Part shown: piece by piece, positions 20,559-30,663 of the stretch | Layout: every line of letters starts with the position of its first letter | Numbering within the stretch: the stretch's first letter is position 1 | NCBI GenBank assembly: GCA_021323165.1 | Contig: JAJTCJ010000022.1 | Location: forward strand, 1-64,000 | DNA from: Bacteroidota bacterium | GTDB taxonomy: Bacteria; Bacteroidota; Bacteroidia; 2-12-FULL-35-15 | Reading direction: 5' to 3' | Length of the DNA: 64,000 bases | Made by a program: the position numbers and the translations under genes | Notes under the pieces: model-generated | What the model saw: only the letters and a program-made list of their open reading frames with translations | Databases searched by the model: none | What the model was told of the DNA's origin: nothing

Positions 20559-23500
20559 ATGAGGTTTTCTAAAATCTTTTTTTTCATTTCTTTCATTCTG
20601 TTTTTTCAGATCTCCTTCCTGAATGCCCAACAGTATAATTTCAAGAACTATTCTGCAAAGAATGGTCTGGCAAATTCTATTATCAATAACATATTTCAGG
20701 ATAGCCGCGGTTATATGTGGTTTGGAACCCAAGGCGGAGGTGTCAGCCGTTTCAATGGTAAAACATTCAGCAGCTTTACTAAGGCTGACGGACTTATTGC
20801 CAATGATGTTACATACATAACTGAAGACAGGACAGGAAATATCTGGATCGCGACCTCAGAAGGTGTATCCATGTATGATGGACTGGTGTTTAAGAATTTC
20901 AGCTCTAAGGAAGGCCTTTCAGAAGGTGTTGTTTACTGGATCTATGTTGATACCAATAATAATATTTGGTTCGCGATAAAAAAAGGCGGACTGAATAAAT
21001 ATGATTGGAAAAGCTTTACATCCTATACCCAAAAAGATGGTTTGCCTGCTGATAATGTTTTCTGTATTGTTGAGGATAAGAACAAAGATCTTTGGCTTGG
21101 CCTGTCAAATGGAATAGCAAGATTTGATGGTACCCGCTTTATCAATTACGACAAGATAGATGTAGTAAAAGATAAAACTTTTTTCGCTGCGTGTATTGAT
21201 TCAAAAGGAGCGATTTGGTTTGGAGGTACAAGCGGCAATGGGGTAGTTCGTTACAAGAACAGCCGTTTTGAGGCGATACGCTTGCCTGATGAAGTTAAAG
21301 ACGATTTTATCGGAAGTATTACTGAAGACAATAAAGGAAACCTCTGGTTCGCAACAGATCATGGTGTATTAAAATATGAGAATAAGAGTTTTCATTTATT
21401 CACCGAAAAGCAGGGCTTGTCGTCTAACGGAGTTTTATCAGTAAATAAAGATTACGAAGGAAATATCTGGATAGGAACACAAGGGGGAGGAGTGAATGTT
21501 TTTAATAATGAATCCTTTGTTAATTATACAGACAAGGATGGTTTGCCCAGCAAGTTCGTGAGTTCAATTTGTTCCACTGCTGATGGAAATTATATTGTGG
21601 GAACTTCAGGTTCCGGATTAAGCACACTCGATAGGATAACTAATACTTTCAAGCCGATCACAGGAGTTCCTGAAATTGACCAGATAAATATTTTTTCAGT
21701 AACTGAAGATAAAAAAGGACAGCTTTGGGTAGGAGCCCAGGAAGGAGTGTTTGTTTTAAAGAAAGTGAATGGGGTTTATAAACTTCTCAAAGAATATAAG
21801 AAGAAAGATAACATCGATCTGCTTGCAGCACTTAAGATCGTAGAAGGTGAAAATGGTGAAATGTGGGTTGCATCTTATGGTTCTGGGGTTTTCTGTATAA
21901 AGGACGATAAGGTTACATTGTACAACAAGACTGATGGATTTATTTCGAATAATATTTTCACGATCTATAAAGATTCACGATCTAATATCTGGATTGGAAC
22001 AAAAGATGAGGGCTTGATCAAATTCGATGGTAAAGATTTCACAAACTATTCGGTCAAGGATGGCCTCTTAGATAAAGCGATATGGTCAATCACAGAAGAT
22101 GATAAAGGAAATATTTTTTTGGGAACAGGTGAAAGCGGAGTTTTTCTCTTTGATGGCAAAAACTTCCGAAACTATTCATCAACCTCCGGATTATGTTCCA
22201 ATTACATTGCAGTTCTGCAATGGGATAATATTGATAAGAACTTATGGGTAGGTACAGAAAAGGGAATCAATAAAATTAAGTTCAAAAAAGATCACGCAAT
22301 AGAATCTTTAAGATATTATGGAGATCAGGAGGGGTTTAAAGGAATAGAGGTAAACCAGAATGCGAACCTGATGGATAAACAGGGATTGCTTTGGTTTGGT
22401 TGCAATAATGGATTATCCCGCTATGATCGTAAATATGATTTTCCGAATACTACACCCCCTAAATTACAGCTCACAAGTATTCTTTTGGCTTATCAGAATG
22501 TGGATTGGAAATTATATGCAGATTCAGTCGATAAGAATAAACTTCCTTTAAATCTTGAACTGTCACATAAGAACAATAACCTCACTTTCAACTTTCAGGC
22601 CTTCACAATTAATAACGTGAAATATACTTTCATTCTTGAAGGGCAGGATGACGAGTGGTCGCCTTTGTCGGAAAAACCCGAAGCTGTATTTACAAATATT
22701 AATCCCGGGAAGAACTACACCTTCAGAGTGAGAGCAGTGAATTCGAATGGTGTATGGAGCAAAGAAACCGCGGCATTTACATTTGCTATTGCTCCGCCAT
22801 GGTGGAAGACATGGTGGTTCTATACTATTGTAATTTCTTTGATCGTTTTGAGTATCTATAGTTTTATTAATTATAGGACAGCTCAACTTGCCAAAGAGAA
22901 GAAGGTCCTCGAAGAAAAAGTAACCGAGCGCACCATAGAGTTAAGAGCAGCTAATGATCAGCTTTCCGTGGCTTTTCAGGACATCAAGGACAGTATTAAT
23001 TATGCGAAGAAAATACAGGATGCTATTCTTCCATTGGAGGAAGAGATAACAAAAGCCCTTCCTCATTCTTTTGTTTTGTTCAAACCACGCGATGTGGTGA
23101 GCGGGGATTTTTACTGGTTCAATAAAAAAGACGATAAGATCTTTATTGCGGCTGTTGATTGTACCGGCCACGGTGTTCCCGGAGCATTTATGAGTATGAT
23201 CGGAAGTTCCCTTCTGAATGAGATCATCAGTAAAAAAGGTCCGCATGATGCTGCTAGTGTTCTTAAAAAACTGCATCAGGGAGTCCGTAAATCATTGAAG
23301 CAGGACAGAGATAGTTATGAATCAAAGGATGGGATGGATCTCGCGCTGGCTGTCCTTGATACTACAACAAATACCTTGCAGTATAGTGGAGCAAAACGTC
23401 CAATGCTGCATTACAACGGGGAATTTTTTGAAGAGATAAAAGCGGATAAACAATCTATTGGCGGACTTGAGATGGAGGACAATTATACTTTCACAAATCA

Positions 23501-23735
23501 TAATTTCGAACTGAAGAAAGGAGATACTTTTTATCTTTTTACAGATGGATATGTAGATCAGTTTGGAGGGGAACGTGAAAAGAAATATTCTACCAAGCGC
23601 TTCAAGGAAACTCTTGCCGGAATACAGCAGCTTTCAATGAAAGAACAGCAAAAAGAGCTGGATGAGGCTATTGAAAAATGGAAATCAGGAATAGAGCAGA
23701 TCGATGATATTCTAGTTATCGGTTTCCGGTTTTGA
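20559..23735 (+). CDS. Two-component-regulator propeller / Y_Y_Y domain membrane protein with C-terminal SpoIIE-type PP2C phosphatase
   Basis: Repeated DxxGNIWIGTxxGVxxFDG propeller units; Y_Y_Y-like region (FNFQAFTINNVKYTFILEGQDDEWSP); TM helix; coiled coil; SpoIIE motifs FKPRDVVSGDFYWF, DCTGHGVPGAFMSMIG, DGYVDQFGG. Confidence 0.9.
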   Translation: MRFSKIFFFISFILFFQISFLNAQQYNFKNYSAKNGLANSIINNIFQDSRGYMWFGTQGGGVSRFNGKTFSSFTKADGLIANDVTYITEDRTGNIWIATSEGVSMYDGLVFKNFSSKEGLSEGVVYWIYVDTNNNIWFAIKKGGLNKYDWKSFTSYTQKDGLPADNVFCIVEDKNKDLWLGLSNGIARFDGTRFINYDKIDVVKDKTFFAACIDSKGAIWFGGTSGNGVVRYKNSRFEAIRLPDEVKDDFIGSITEDNKGNLWFATDHGVLKYENKSFHLFTEKQGLSSNGVLSVNKDYEGNIWIGTQGGGVNVFNNESFVNYTDKDGLPSKFVSSICSTADGNYIVGTSGSGLSTLDRITNTFKPITGVPEIDQINIFSVTEDKKGQLWVGAQEGVFVLKKVNGVYKLLKEYKKKDNIDLLAALKIVEGENGEMWVASYGSGVFCIKDDKVTLYNKTDGFISNNIFTIYKDSRSNIWIGTKDEGLIKFDGKDFTNYSVKDGLLDKAIWSITEDDKGNIFLGTGESGVFLFDGKNFRNYSSTSGLCSNYIAVLQWDNIDKNLWVGTEKGINKIKFKKDHAIESLRYYGDQEGFKGIEVNQNANLMDKQGLLWFGCNNGLSRYDRKYDFPNTTPPKLQLTSILLAYQNVDWKLYADSVDKNKLPLNLELSHKNNNLTFNFQAFTINNVKYTFILEGQDDEWSPLSEKPEAVFTNINPGKNYTFRVRAVNSNGVWSKETAAFTFAIAPPWWKTWWFYTIVISLIVLSIYSFINYRTAQLAKEKKVLEEKVTERTIELRAANDQLSVAFQDIKDSINYAKKIQDAILPLEEEITKALPHSFVLFKPRDVVSGDFYWFNKKDDKIFIAAVDCTGHGVPGAFMSMIGSSLLNEIISKKGPHDAASVLKKLHQGVRKSLKQDRDSYESKDGMDLALAVLDTTTNTLQYSGAKRPMLHYNGEFFEEIKADKQSIGGLEMEDNYTFTNHNFELKKGDTFYLFTDGYVDQFGGEREKKYSTKRFKETLAGIQQLSMKEQQKELDEAIEKWKSGIEQIDDILVIGFRF

Positions 23736-23985
23736 TTTTTAAACACGGAGGAGCAGAGGTAAGGGAATTTCACTGAGAAAGAATGCTTCATTTCAGAAAG
23801 TTATCTAAAGCAGTTTGTCATCCCGAGCTTGCCCGAGTGATCTTATTCTGTGTGCGAGGTTAACGAATGACAATCGTTGTCCACCTTTGAGAAAAATCAT
23901 TAATTTTTAGTAATTTCGCTACCTCGATTTTAGGATTCTCCAATTCTCTAAATCAACAAATCACCAATTCAAAAATTTTAAATAT

Positions 23986-25746
23986 ATGTTACGATCACAC
24001 ACTTGCGGGGAATTAAGAATCACACATGTAGGACAAGTTGTTACTGTCAGCGGTTGGGTTCAGGGAATAAGAGATAAGGGGTCCTTATTATGGATCGATC
24101 TTCGTGACCGTTACGGCATTACTCAGGTAACTATAGAAACAGAAAATGCTTCTAAGGAATTAGTGGATATTGCGCGTTCATTAGGACGTGAATTTGTAAT
24201 TAGTGTAACCGGTAAAGTAGCTGAACGTTATTCTAAATCGGATAAAATAGCGACAGGCGATATCGAGATCACTCCTGAAAAGATCGCAATTTTGAATTCA
24301 GCGATAACTCCGCCTTTTACAATTGAAGATGATACTGACGGTGGTGATGATATCCGAATGAAATACCGTTACCTGGATCTGAGGAGAAATTCTGTTCGTA
24401 AGAATTTGGAATTACGTCATCGCATGGCAATTGAAACGAGATTGTATCTTGATAAATTAAATTTTCTTGAAGTTGAAACTCCTGTGTTGATCAAATCTAC
24501 TCCGGAAGGTGCACGCGATTTTGTTGTGCCGTCCAGAATGAACCAGGGAGAATTTTATGCATTGCCTCAGTCGCCACAAACATTCAAGCAATTATTGATG
24601 GTAGGTGGTTTCGACCGTTATTACCAGATCGTAAAATGTTTCAGGGATGAAGATCTTCGTGCTGATCGTCAGCCAGAATTCACTCAGATCGACTGTGAAA
24701 TGGCTTTTGTAGAGCAGGAAGATATTTTAAATACGTTCGAAGGATTAGTTCGTCATTTATTTAAATCAGTTAAGAATGTTGATATTCCTGAGCTTACAAG
24801 AATGACTTATGCTGACGCGATGAAATATTACGGGAATGATAAACCGGATATTCGTTTCGAAATGAAGTTTGTTGAGCTGAATGATGTTGTGAAAGGAAAA
24901 GAATTCAAAGTGTTTAATGATGCCGGACTTGTAGTTGGTATCTGTGCAAAAGGAGCTGCTGAGTATACACGTAAGCAGTTAGATGAATTAACTGAGTTTG
25001 TGAAACGTCCGCAGATAGGAGCTACCGGACTTGTATATGCACGTTACAATGCTGACGGAACAATTAAATCTTCAGTAGATAAATTTTACAACGAAGAGGA
25101 ATTAAAGAAATGGGCTCTTGCATTCAATGCACAACCCGGAGATCTGATGCTGCTTTTAGCCGGTGATGAAAATAAAACACGCAAAGCATTATCGGAATTA
25201 CGTCTTGAAATGGGAACACGTTTAGGGTTACGCGATAAGAATAAATTTGCCTGTCATTGGGTGATCGACTTTCCATTATTGGAATACAATGAGGAATCGA
25301 ACCGCTGGCATGCAATGCATCATCCATTCACATCACCTAAGCCTGAAGATATAGCGTTATTGGAAACAGATCCTGGTAAAGTACGGGCAAATGCGTATGA
25401 TATGGTGATCAATGGAGTAGAGGTAGGCGGAGGTTCCATAAGGATCTTCAATAAAGAATTGCAGGCCAAAATGTTTGGATTACTTGGCTTTACAAAAGAA
25501 GATGCTCAATCACAATTCGGATTTCTGATGAATGCATTTGAATTCGGTGCGCCTCCGCATGGCGGGATAGCATTCGGCTTCGATCGCCTATGTTCATTAT
25601 TTGGAGGTGCTGAGGTGATCCGTGATTTTATTGCTTTCCCAAAGAATAATTCCGGCAGAGATGTTATGATCGACTCCCCGTCTCCGATAGCGAAAGAGCA
25701 ATTGGATGAGCTGGGTGTGGCTTTGCAAATACCTGCCGTGAAATAA
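23986..25746 (+). CDS. aspS: Aspartyl-tRNA synthetase
   Basis: 586 aa; [52 protein letters not shown] class II aaRS motifs. Confidence 0.97.
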   Translation: MLRSHTCGELRITHVGQVVTVSGWVQGIRDKGSLLWIDLRDRYGITQVTIETENASKELVDIARSLGREFVISVTGKVAERYSKSDKIATGDIEITPEKIAILNSAITPPFTIEDDTDGGDDIRMKYRYLDLRRNSVRKNLELRHRMAIETRLYLDKLNFLEVETPVLIKSTPEGARDFVVPSRMNQGEFYALPQSPQTFKQLLMVGGFDRYYQIVKCFRDEDLRADRQPEFTQIDCEMAFVEQEDILNTFEGLVRHLFKSVKNVDIPELTRMTYADAMKYYGNDKPDIRFEMKFVELNDVVKGKEFKVFNDAGLVVGICAKGAAEYTRKQLDELTEFVKRPQIGATGLVYARYNADGTIKSSVDKFYNEEELKKWALAFNAQPGDLMLLLAGDENKTRKALSELRLEMGTRLGLRDKNKFACHWVIDFPLLEYNEESNRWHAMHHPFTSPKPEDIALLETDPGKVRANAYDMVINGVEVGGGSIRIFNKELQAKMFGLLGFTKEDAQSQFGFLMNAFEFGAPPHGGIAFGFDRLCSLFGGAEVIRDFIAFPKNNSGRDVMIDSPSPIAKEQLDELGVALQIPAVK

Positions 25747-25762
25747 GTTCAGTTTAGATATT

Positions 25763-25793
25763 AAAAAAAGCTTCCTGAACAGGAAGCTTTTTT
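25763..25793. terminator. Bidirectional terminator between aspS and the downstream minus-strand gene
   Basis: AAAAAAAGCTTCCTG-AA-CAGGAAGCTTTTTT, near-perfect hairpin flanked by A/T runs. Confidence 0.85.
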
Positions 25794-26357
25794 ATTTTGC
25801 AGGAGCTGTATTTGCTGTATCATGATTGCTTCCTGAAGAAGATGCTTCAGATTCCGGCAGTTCATATTCATGTCAGGTTGGAATTCTTCTTTTTTATCAG
25901 CGCGTGTCCATGTAAGGATTTGATAAAATGCATAAGGCGTTTCTATAACTCCCATCCTGTAATAAACTTCTATTCCGTCCACACTTCCGGTAATTTCGCT
26001 TACTAATGCCTCATGACCGTCAATCTTCTCCTTTTGAGGAGGACTTACCTTTCCATTCTTTATCGTTTCATGAAATGGCTGAGAAGCAATATTCTTGAAG
26101 TAAAGATTTATATCATAATCGAGATCGTAGCTCTCCATCGTTTTCTTGCGCTCATCGATCACAAAAGCATAAATATCCTTATCAGTATTCTGGTATTGAA
26201 ATGAAGCATCTGCATGAAGGTCTACACAAGGCTGAAGGTAGTCGGGGATAGAGATCGCATACCGGTCATTTACTTTCACTTCTTTGAAAGCAGTTTCCTT
26301 TTTGCACGAAGAGATCATTGAGAGTAATGCAACTGAAAGTAATAATTTCCTGATCAT
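25792..26357 (-). pseudogene. Small lipoprotein gene with an apparent 1-nt frameshift near 25869 (the ORF track instead shows 25761..26387)
   Basis: MIRKLLLSVALLSMISSCKK lipobox start at 26357; the uninterrupted ORF reads through the terminator hairpin (...KKASCSGSFF), while the -1/+2 frame from ~25869 reads EYELPESEASSSGSNHDTANTAPAK* and stops at the hairpin. Confidence 0.6.
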
Positions 26358-26447
26358 TCCGGTATTTTTAGCCTTAGCAAAGTACATAAAAATAATTCAT
26401 AAAAAAAATATGATCGTGGAGTTTTAATAAAATAATAAAGTTTCCGG

Positions 26448-29315
26448 CTAAACCTTGCTGAGATTAATAACTTCCTTTTTTAATACTTCAACAGTTTCTA
26501 AACAAAGGGTATTCATTTCTTCTACTTTAAGTACCATTTCTTCAGTCAGTCCTTCCTTTTCAATATTCTTTTCAATAAATTCCATTTGTAAGTTCAATGC
26601 AAAAGCTCCCAGCAATTTAGCCGGACTCTTCATTTTATGTGCCTGGGAGCATATTGCATTAATATTTCTGTCGGAAAGGAATTTTTTCATTTCTTTCACA
26701 TAACGAGGCATTTCCTGAATGTAGCTTTCCATTATATCCTTCAGATATTCATTGTCACCTTCTGCGCGTTCGTGTAAAATAGAAAGATCAACGATTGGTG
26801 GATTACTTATCATGTTAACAGGAATGATCTTTACAATCTTATCGTATAACTCTTCAGGATTAAAAGGTTTTGAAACATACTCATTCATTCCTACGGATAT
26901 ACATTTTTCCCTGTCGCCAATAAGTGCAGAGGCTGTCATCGCTATGATCGGAATTTTATTGATTGGCGCTGGCATTTTCTTTCTGATAAAGAGAGTTGCA
27001 TCAAATCCGTCCATTTCAGGCATTGTAACATCCATAAGAATAAGATCATATTTCTTTTCTATAAGTTTGTTAAAAGCAATTCTGGCATTATCAGCTACAT
27101 CCACTTTACCATTCCATTTTTTTAATGTAAGTGCAGCTACACGTTGATTTACTTTATTATCATCGATCACAAGAACGTTAATGGAATTCAGATTCGGCTG
27201 GTTAAAATCAACTGCCTGAATATTCATTGAGCGCTGCTCTTTTACATTTCGGGCGAGTTTCTTAAACTGGAGGGTGAAGCTGAATGTTGAACCTTCATTT
27301 ACTTTACTGCTTACGGAAATATTACCTCCCTGTTGTTCTATCAGCTGTTTTGCAATGGTAAGTCCAAGTCCTGTTCCTCCATATTTACGGGTAGTTTTTG
27401 CATTTACCTGGGTAAAACTTTCGAATATTGTACTTAGCTTACTTTCCTGAATTCCAATCCCGGTATCCTGAACGCTGAATAATATTAGAACATTTTTTCC
27501 ATCGTCCTTCAGTAGTTTTGCAATTATCTTTACTTCACCTTTCTCTGTAAATTTAATTGCGTTACCGGTTAGATTTAACAACACCTGGTTAAGTCTGATC
27601 GGATCTCCGATGATTCCTGAGGGAATAGCTTCATCAATGCTGGAAATAAGACGAATGTTCTTTTCCGTAGAACGATACTGAAGTGAGTAGATCAAATTCT
27701 TGAAAAGATCGGAAAGCCGGAATGCTTTCTTTTCAAATGTCATTTTGCCAGCGTTGATCTTGGAAAGATCCAGAAGGTCGTTGATCAATACCAATAAGCT
27801 GTTCGCTGATTCATTAATAGCACTGATGTATTCGTTTTGTTCTGAAGTAAGAGCAGTATCTTTTAAATGATTGGTCATACCAATGATACCGTTCATTGGA
27901 GTCCTTATTTCATGACTCGTATTTGCAAGAAATTGTTCCTGTGTTTCTTTGGCCTGTTCTGCAGATTCTTTTGCTTTTAAGATCTCAATAGTGGATTTCT
28001 TTCTTATAAGATTCCTGTTATATAATAGAACCAGAAGAATTACAAGAAGAAGAATTGCAATGATCAGTGAGTTGTTAAAGATCCTGTCCTTGGATATGAT
28101 CTGATTTTGAATTTCTTTATTTTTCTTTAAAAGTTCAATCTCCTTATCTTTCTTTTCACTTTCAAGTTCGGTTTGCAATCTTAATACAGACAGAGTAGCA
28201 TTTTCATTCGACATGCTGTCTTTAAAAATATCAGAAAGCCTGTGATAATGATAAGCTTTATCAAAGTCCTTCATTGAAGCGTATATCACAGAGATCTGTT
28301 CATTATTCTTTGCGATCAGGCTTTTAAGATTTGCGGCCTGAGCTCTTTCTAACGCAACCGAAGTATATTTCAATGCATTTTTTTCATCACCCATCTTATG
28401 ATAAATGCTACCGATTGCTGCATTTTCATAAGTGATCCAGAAATTTACTTTTGAATCTTCAAAAAGCTTTAAAGCAAGTTTAAAGTACGAAAGAGCTTTA
28501 CTGTATTGTTCCAATATCTCATACACTTCACCGATATTGGTTAGACACATTCCTTCACGGACTTTATCTTTATTTGATTTTGATAAACGCAAACCGCGCA
28601 TGGAAAAATCTAATGATTTAAAGAGCAGGTCCTTGTTCTTGGTTTTAGTTCCAAGTTTGTTGTAGGCATTGGAGAGATTAATGTATCCCACTGTTATCTT
28701 ATGAGTGTCTTTAACTTCGAAAGCTATTTCGAGTGCTTTATTATAGTAAAGCATGGCTTTAACAAAGCTTGTACTATCATCATTTAAAATTCCTTTGTCG
28801 AGATAGCTATGAGCTATCTTATTAATGGAAACCGCGCAGTACTGTTTATCTTTTAATCCTATGTAATATTCAAGTGCTTGTTTGAAATAAATGATTGCAC
28901 GGTCATAACTTTTAAGTGTCTTGAAAACATCACCGATCGTGTAATAGCATTTTGCTGCAGACAATGAATCATTTGTTGATTCAGCAATGCTTAATGCTGT
29001 TTTTAATTTTTCAAGCGCATCCGAATAATTGCCTTCATCATTACTCAGGGAAGCCATAGTGTTTAAAGCGCTGATCCTTCCTTTATCATAATTAATAGAA
29101 TCGGAAATAGTGAAGGCTTTATTTACTAAAAGATGAGCTTTGGCATTATCGTAATCGATCAGCCGGGAAGCAAGCTCATTCATTGCTTTTACTCTTCTTT
29201 CAATAGTTTCAGCCGTATCAATACTTGCTTCAAGGGAATCAAGCAGCCTCTTTGGCTGAGCATGAGCAAAAGCGAGTGTGAAAAAGGAAAGAAGTAAAAG
29301 TAGCCTGGTCTTCAT
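26448..29315 (-). CDS. TPR-containing hybrid sensor histidine kinase with receiver and HPt domains
   Basis: 955 aa; TPR repeats, TM, FLANTSHEIRTPMNGIIGM (HisKA), GGTGLGLTIAKQLI (HATPase), DLILMDVTMPEMDG (REC), QAHKMKSPAKLLGA (HPt). Confidence 0.93.
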   Translation of the reverse strand: MKTRLLLLLSFFTLAFAHAQPKRLLDSLEASIDTAETIERRVKAMNELASRLIDYDNAKAHLLVNKAFTISDSINYDKGRISALNTMASLSNDEGNYSDALEKLKTALSIAESTNDSLSAAKCYYTIGDVFKTLKSYDRAIIYFKQALEYYIGLKDKQYCAVSINKIAHSYLDKGILNDDSTSFVKAMLYYNKALEIAFEVKDTHKITVGYINLSNAYNKLGTKTKNKDLLFKSLDFSMRGLRLSKSNKDKVREGMCLTNIGEVYEILEQYSKALSYFKLALKLFEDSKVNFWITYENAAIGSIYHKMGDEKNALKYTSVALERAQAANLKSLIAKNNEQISVIYASMKDFDKAYHYHRLSDIFKDSMSNENATLSVLRLQTELESEKKDKEIELLKKNKEIQNQIISKDRIFNNSLIIAILLLVILLVLLYNRNLIRKKSTIEILKAKESAEQAKETQEQFLANTSHEIRTPMNGIIGMTNHLKDTALTSEQNEYISAINESANSLLVLINDLLDLSKINAGKMTFEKKAFRLSDLFKNLIYSLQYRSTEKNIRLISSIDEAIPSGIIGDPIRLNQVLLNLTGNAIKFTEKGEVKIIAKLLKDDGKNVLILFSVQDTGIGIQESKLSTIFESFTQVNAKTTRKYGGTGLGLTIAKQLIEQQGGNISVSSKVNEGSTFSFTLQFKKLARNVKEQRSMNIQAVDFNQPNLNSINVLVIDDNKVNQRVAALTLKKWNGKVDVADNARIAFNKLIEKKYDLILMDVTMPEMDGFDATLFIRKKMPAPINKIPIIAMTASALIGDREKCISVGMNEYVSKPFNPEELYDKIVKIIPVNMISNPPIVDLSILHERAEGDNEYLKDIMESYIQEMPRYVKEMKKFLSDRNINAICSQAHKMKSPAKLLGAFALNLQMEFIEKNIEKEGLTEEMVLKVEEMNTLCLETVEVLKKEVINLSKV

Positions 29316-29392
29316 CTGACATTACAAAAGTACTTCATTTCCAGCACAATCGGGAATATTTGGTCTGTCGGATTTAAGGAATTTAACAAAAA

Positions 29393-29420
29393 ATCCCGAA
29401 CCATTTTAATGGTTCGGGAT
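29393..29420 (-). terminator. Rho-independent terminator downstream of the dioxygenase operon
   Basis: ATCCCGAACCATTTTAATGGTTCGGGAT preceded on + by AACAAAAA (poly-U side for minus transcripts). Confidence 0.65.
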
Positions 29421-29458
29421 AACTATTTATTTCTATCGGGCACTAAATTGCCAACTGC

Positions 29459-30619
29459 TTAAAGCGTTCCTCTCTTTGCCTGTTCTCTTTCAATAGATTC
29501 AAACAATGCTTTGAAATTTCCTGCACCGAAACCTTTGGCTCCCATACGCTGGATGATCTCGTAGAATAATGTCGGACGATCCTCTACAGGCTTTGTAAAG
29601 ATCTGTAATAAGTATCCGTCTTCATCTGCATCAACAAGGATGGATAGTTCCTGTAATTTGGAAATGTCCTCGTGCATGATACTCATGTGTGAACCTAATC
29701 TGTTTGGGATATCATCATAATAAGCCTGTGGAGGAGGAGGAAGGAATTCTACTCCGCGCGCTCTTAATTCAGTTACTGTTTTGATGATATCATCTGTTGC
29801 GAGTGCCAAATGCTGAACTCCGGCTCCTTCATAAAAATCGATGTATTCTTCGATCTGTGATTTTTTCTTTCCTTCTGCCGGCTCATTGATCGGGAATTTT
29901 ATTCTTCCGTTTCCGTTGCTCATTACTTTACTCATCAAAGCGGAATACTCTGTTGTGATCTGCTTATCATCAAATGATAAAAAGTTTACGAAGCCCATTA
30001 CATCCTCATACCATTTTACTGTTTCATTCATTTGATTCCAGCCAACATTTCCAACCATGTGATCAATGAATTTTAAACCAACCGGTGCAGGATTGTAATC
30101 CGATTTCCATTCTTTGTATCCCGGAAGGAATGTTCCTTTATAATTCTTACGTTCAACGAACATGTGAACCGTTTCTCCGTAAGTATAAATTCCGGCTCTC
30201 ACAACTTCACCATTCTCATCCTTCTCAACAGTAGGTTCCATGAATGATTTAGCTCCGCGCTTTGTGGTTTCTTCCCATGATTTTCTTGCATCTTCAACCC
30301 AAAGTGCTATTACTTTAACACCATCACCATGCTTCACTATGTGTTCATTAATGGGTGATTTAGAATTTAATGGCGTTGTTAAAACAATGCGGATCTTATC
30401 CTGTGAAATAACATAAGATGCATAATCCTTGCATCCTGTTTCCAAACCTTTGTATGCATACGACTGATAACCGAATGCTGTTTTATAATAGTGTGCAGCC
30501 TGTTTCGCGTTGCCTACATAAAACTCCACATAGTCTGTTCCTAATAAAGGAAGAAAATCCTGTGCACCTTCAAATATTTTTTCTAATCCGTATTCTACGT
30601 TTTTTATTTCTTTTGACAT
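29459..30619 (-). CDS. hppD: 4-hydroxyphenylpyruvate dioxygenase
   Basis: 386 aa VOC-fold protein; DHMVGNV, VQHLALATDDI, GYLLQIFTKPVEDRPTLFYEIIQRMGAKGFGAGNFKALFESIE. Confidence 0.95.
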   Translation of the reverse strand: MSKEIKNVEYGLEKIFEGAQDFLPLLGTDYVEFYVGNAKQAAHYYKTAFGYQSYAYKGLETGCKDYASYVISQDKIRIVLTTPLNSKSPINEHIVKHGDGVKVIALWVEDARKSWEETTKRGAKSFMEPTVEKDENGEVVRAGIYTYGETVHMFVERKNYKGTFLPGYKEWKSDYNPAPVGLKFIDHMVGNVGWNQMNETVKWYEDVMGFVNFLSFDDKQITTEYSALMSKVMSNGNGRIKFPINEPAEGKKKSQIEEYIDFYEGAGVQHLALATDDIIKTVTELRARGVEFLPPPPQAYYDDIPNRLGSHMSIMHEDISKLQELSILVDADEDGYLLQIFTKPVEDRPTLFYEIIQRMGAKGFGAGNFKALFESIEREQAKRGTL

Positions 30620-30663
30620 GTTATTTTAATTTATAATTCCACATTTATAATTTATAATTTCTT

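Noticed and set aside
22941-23276. 111-aa minus-strand ORF antisense to the SpoIIE domain
   Set aside because: Complete overlap with a conserved phosphatase domain.
25124-25327. 67-aa minus-strand ORF inside aspS
   Set aside because: Antisense shadow of a housekeeping gene.
26752-27147. 131-aa hydrophobic-looking plus-strand ORF antisense to the hybrid kinase receiver domain
   Set aside because: Shadow ORF opposite a strongly conserved REC domain; no start signal.
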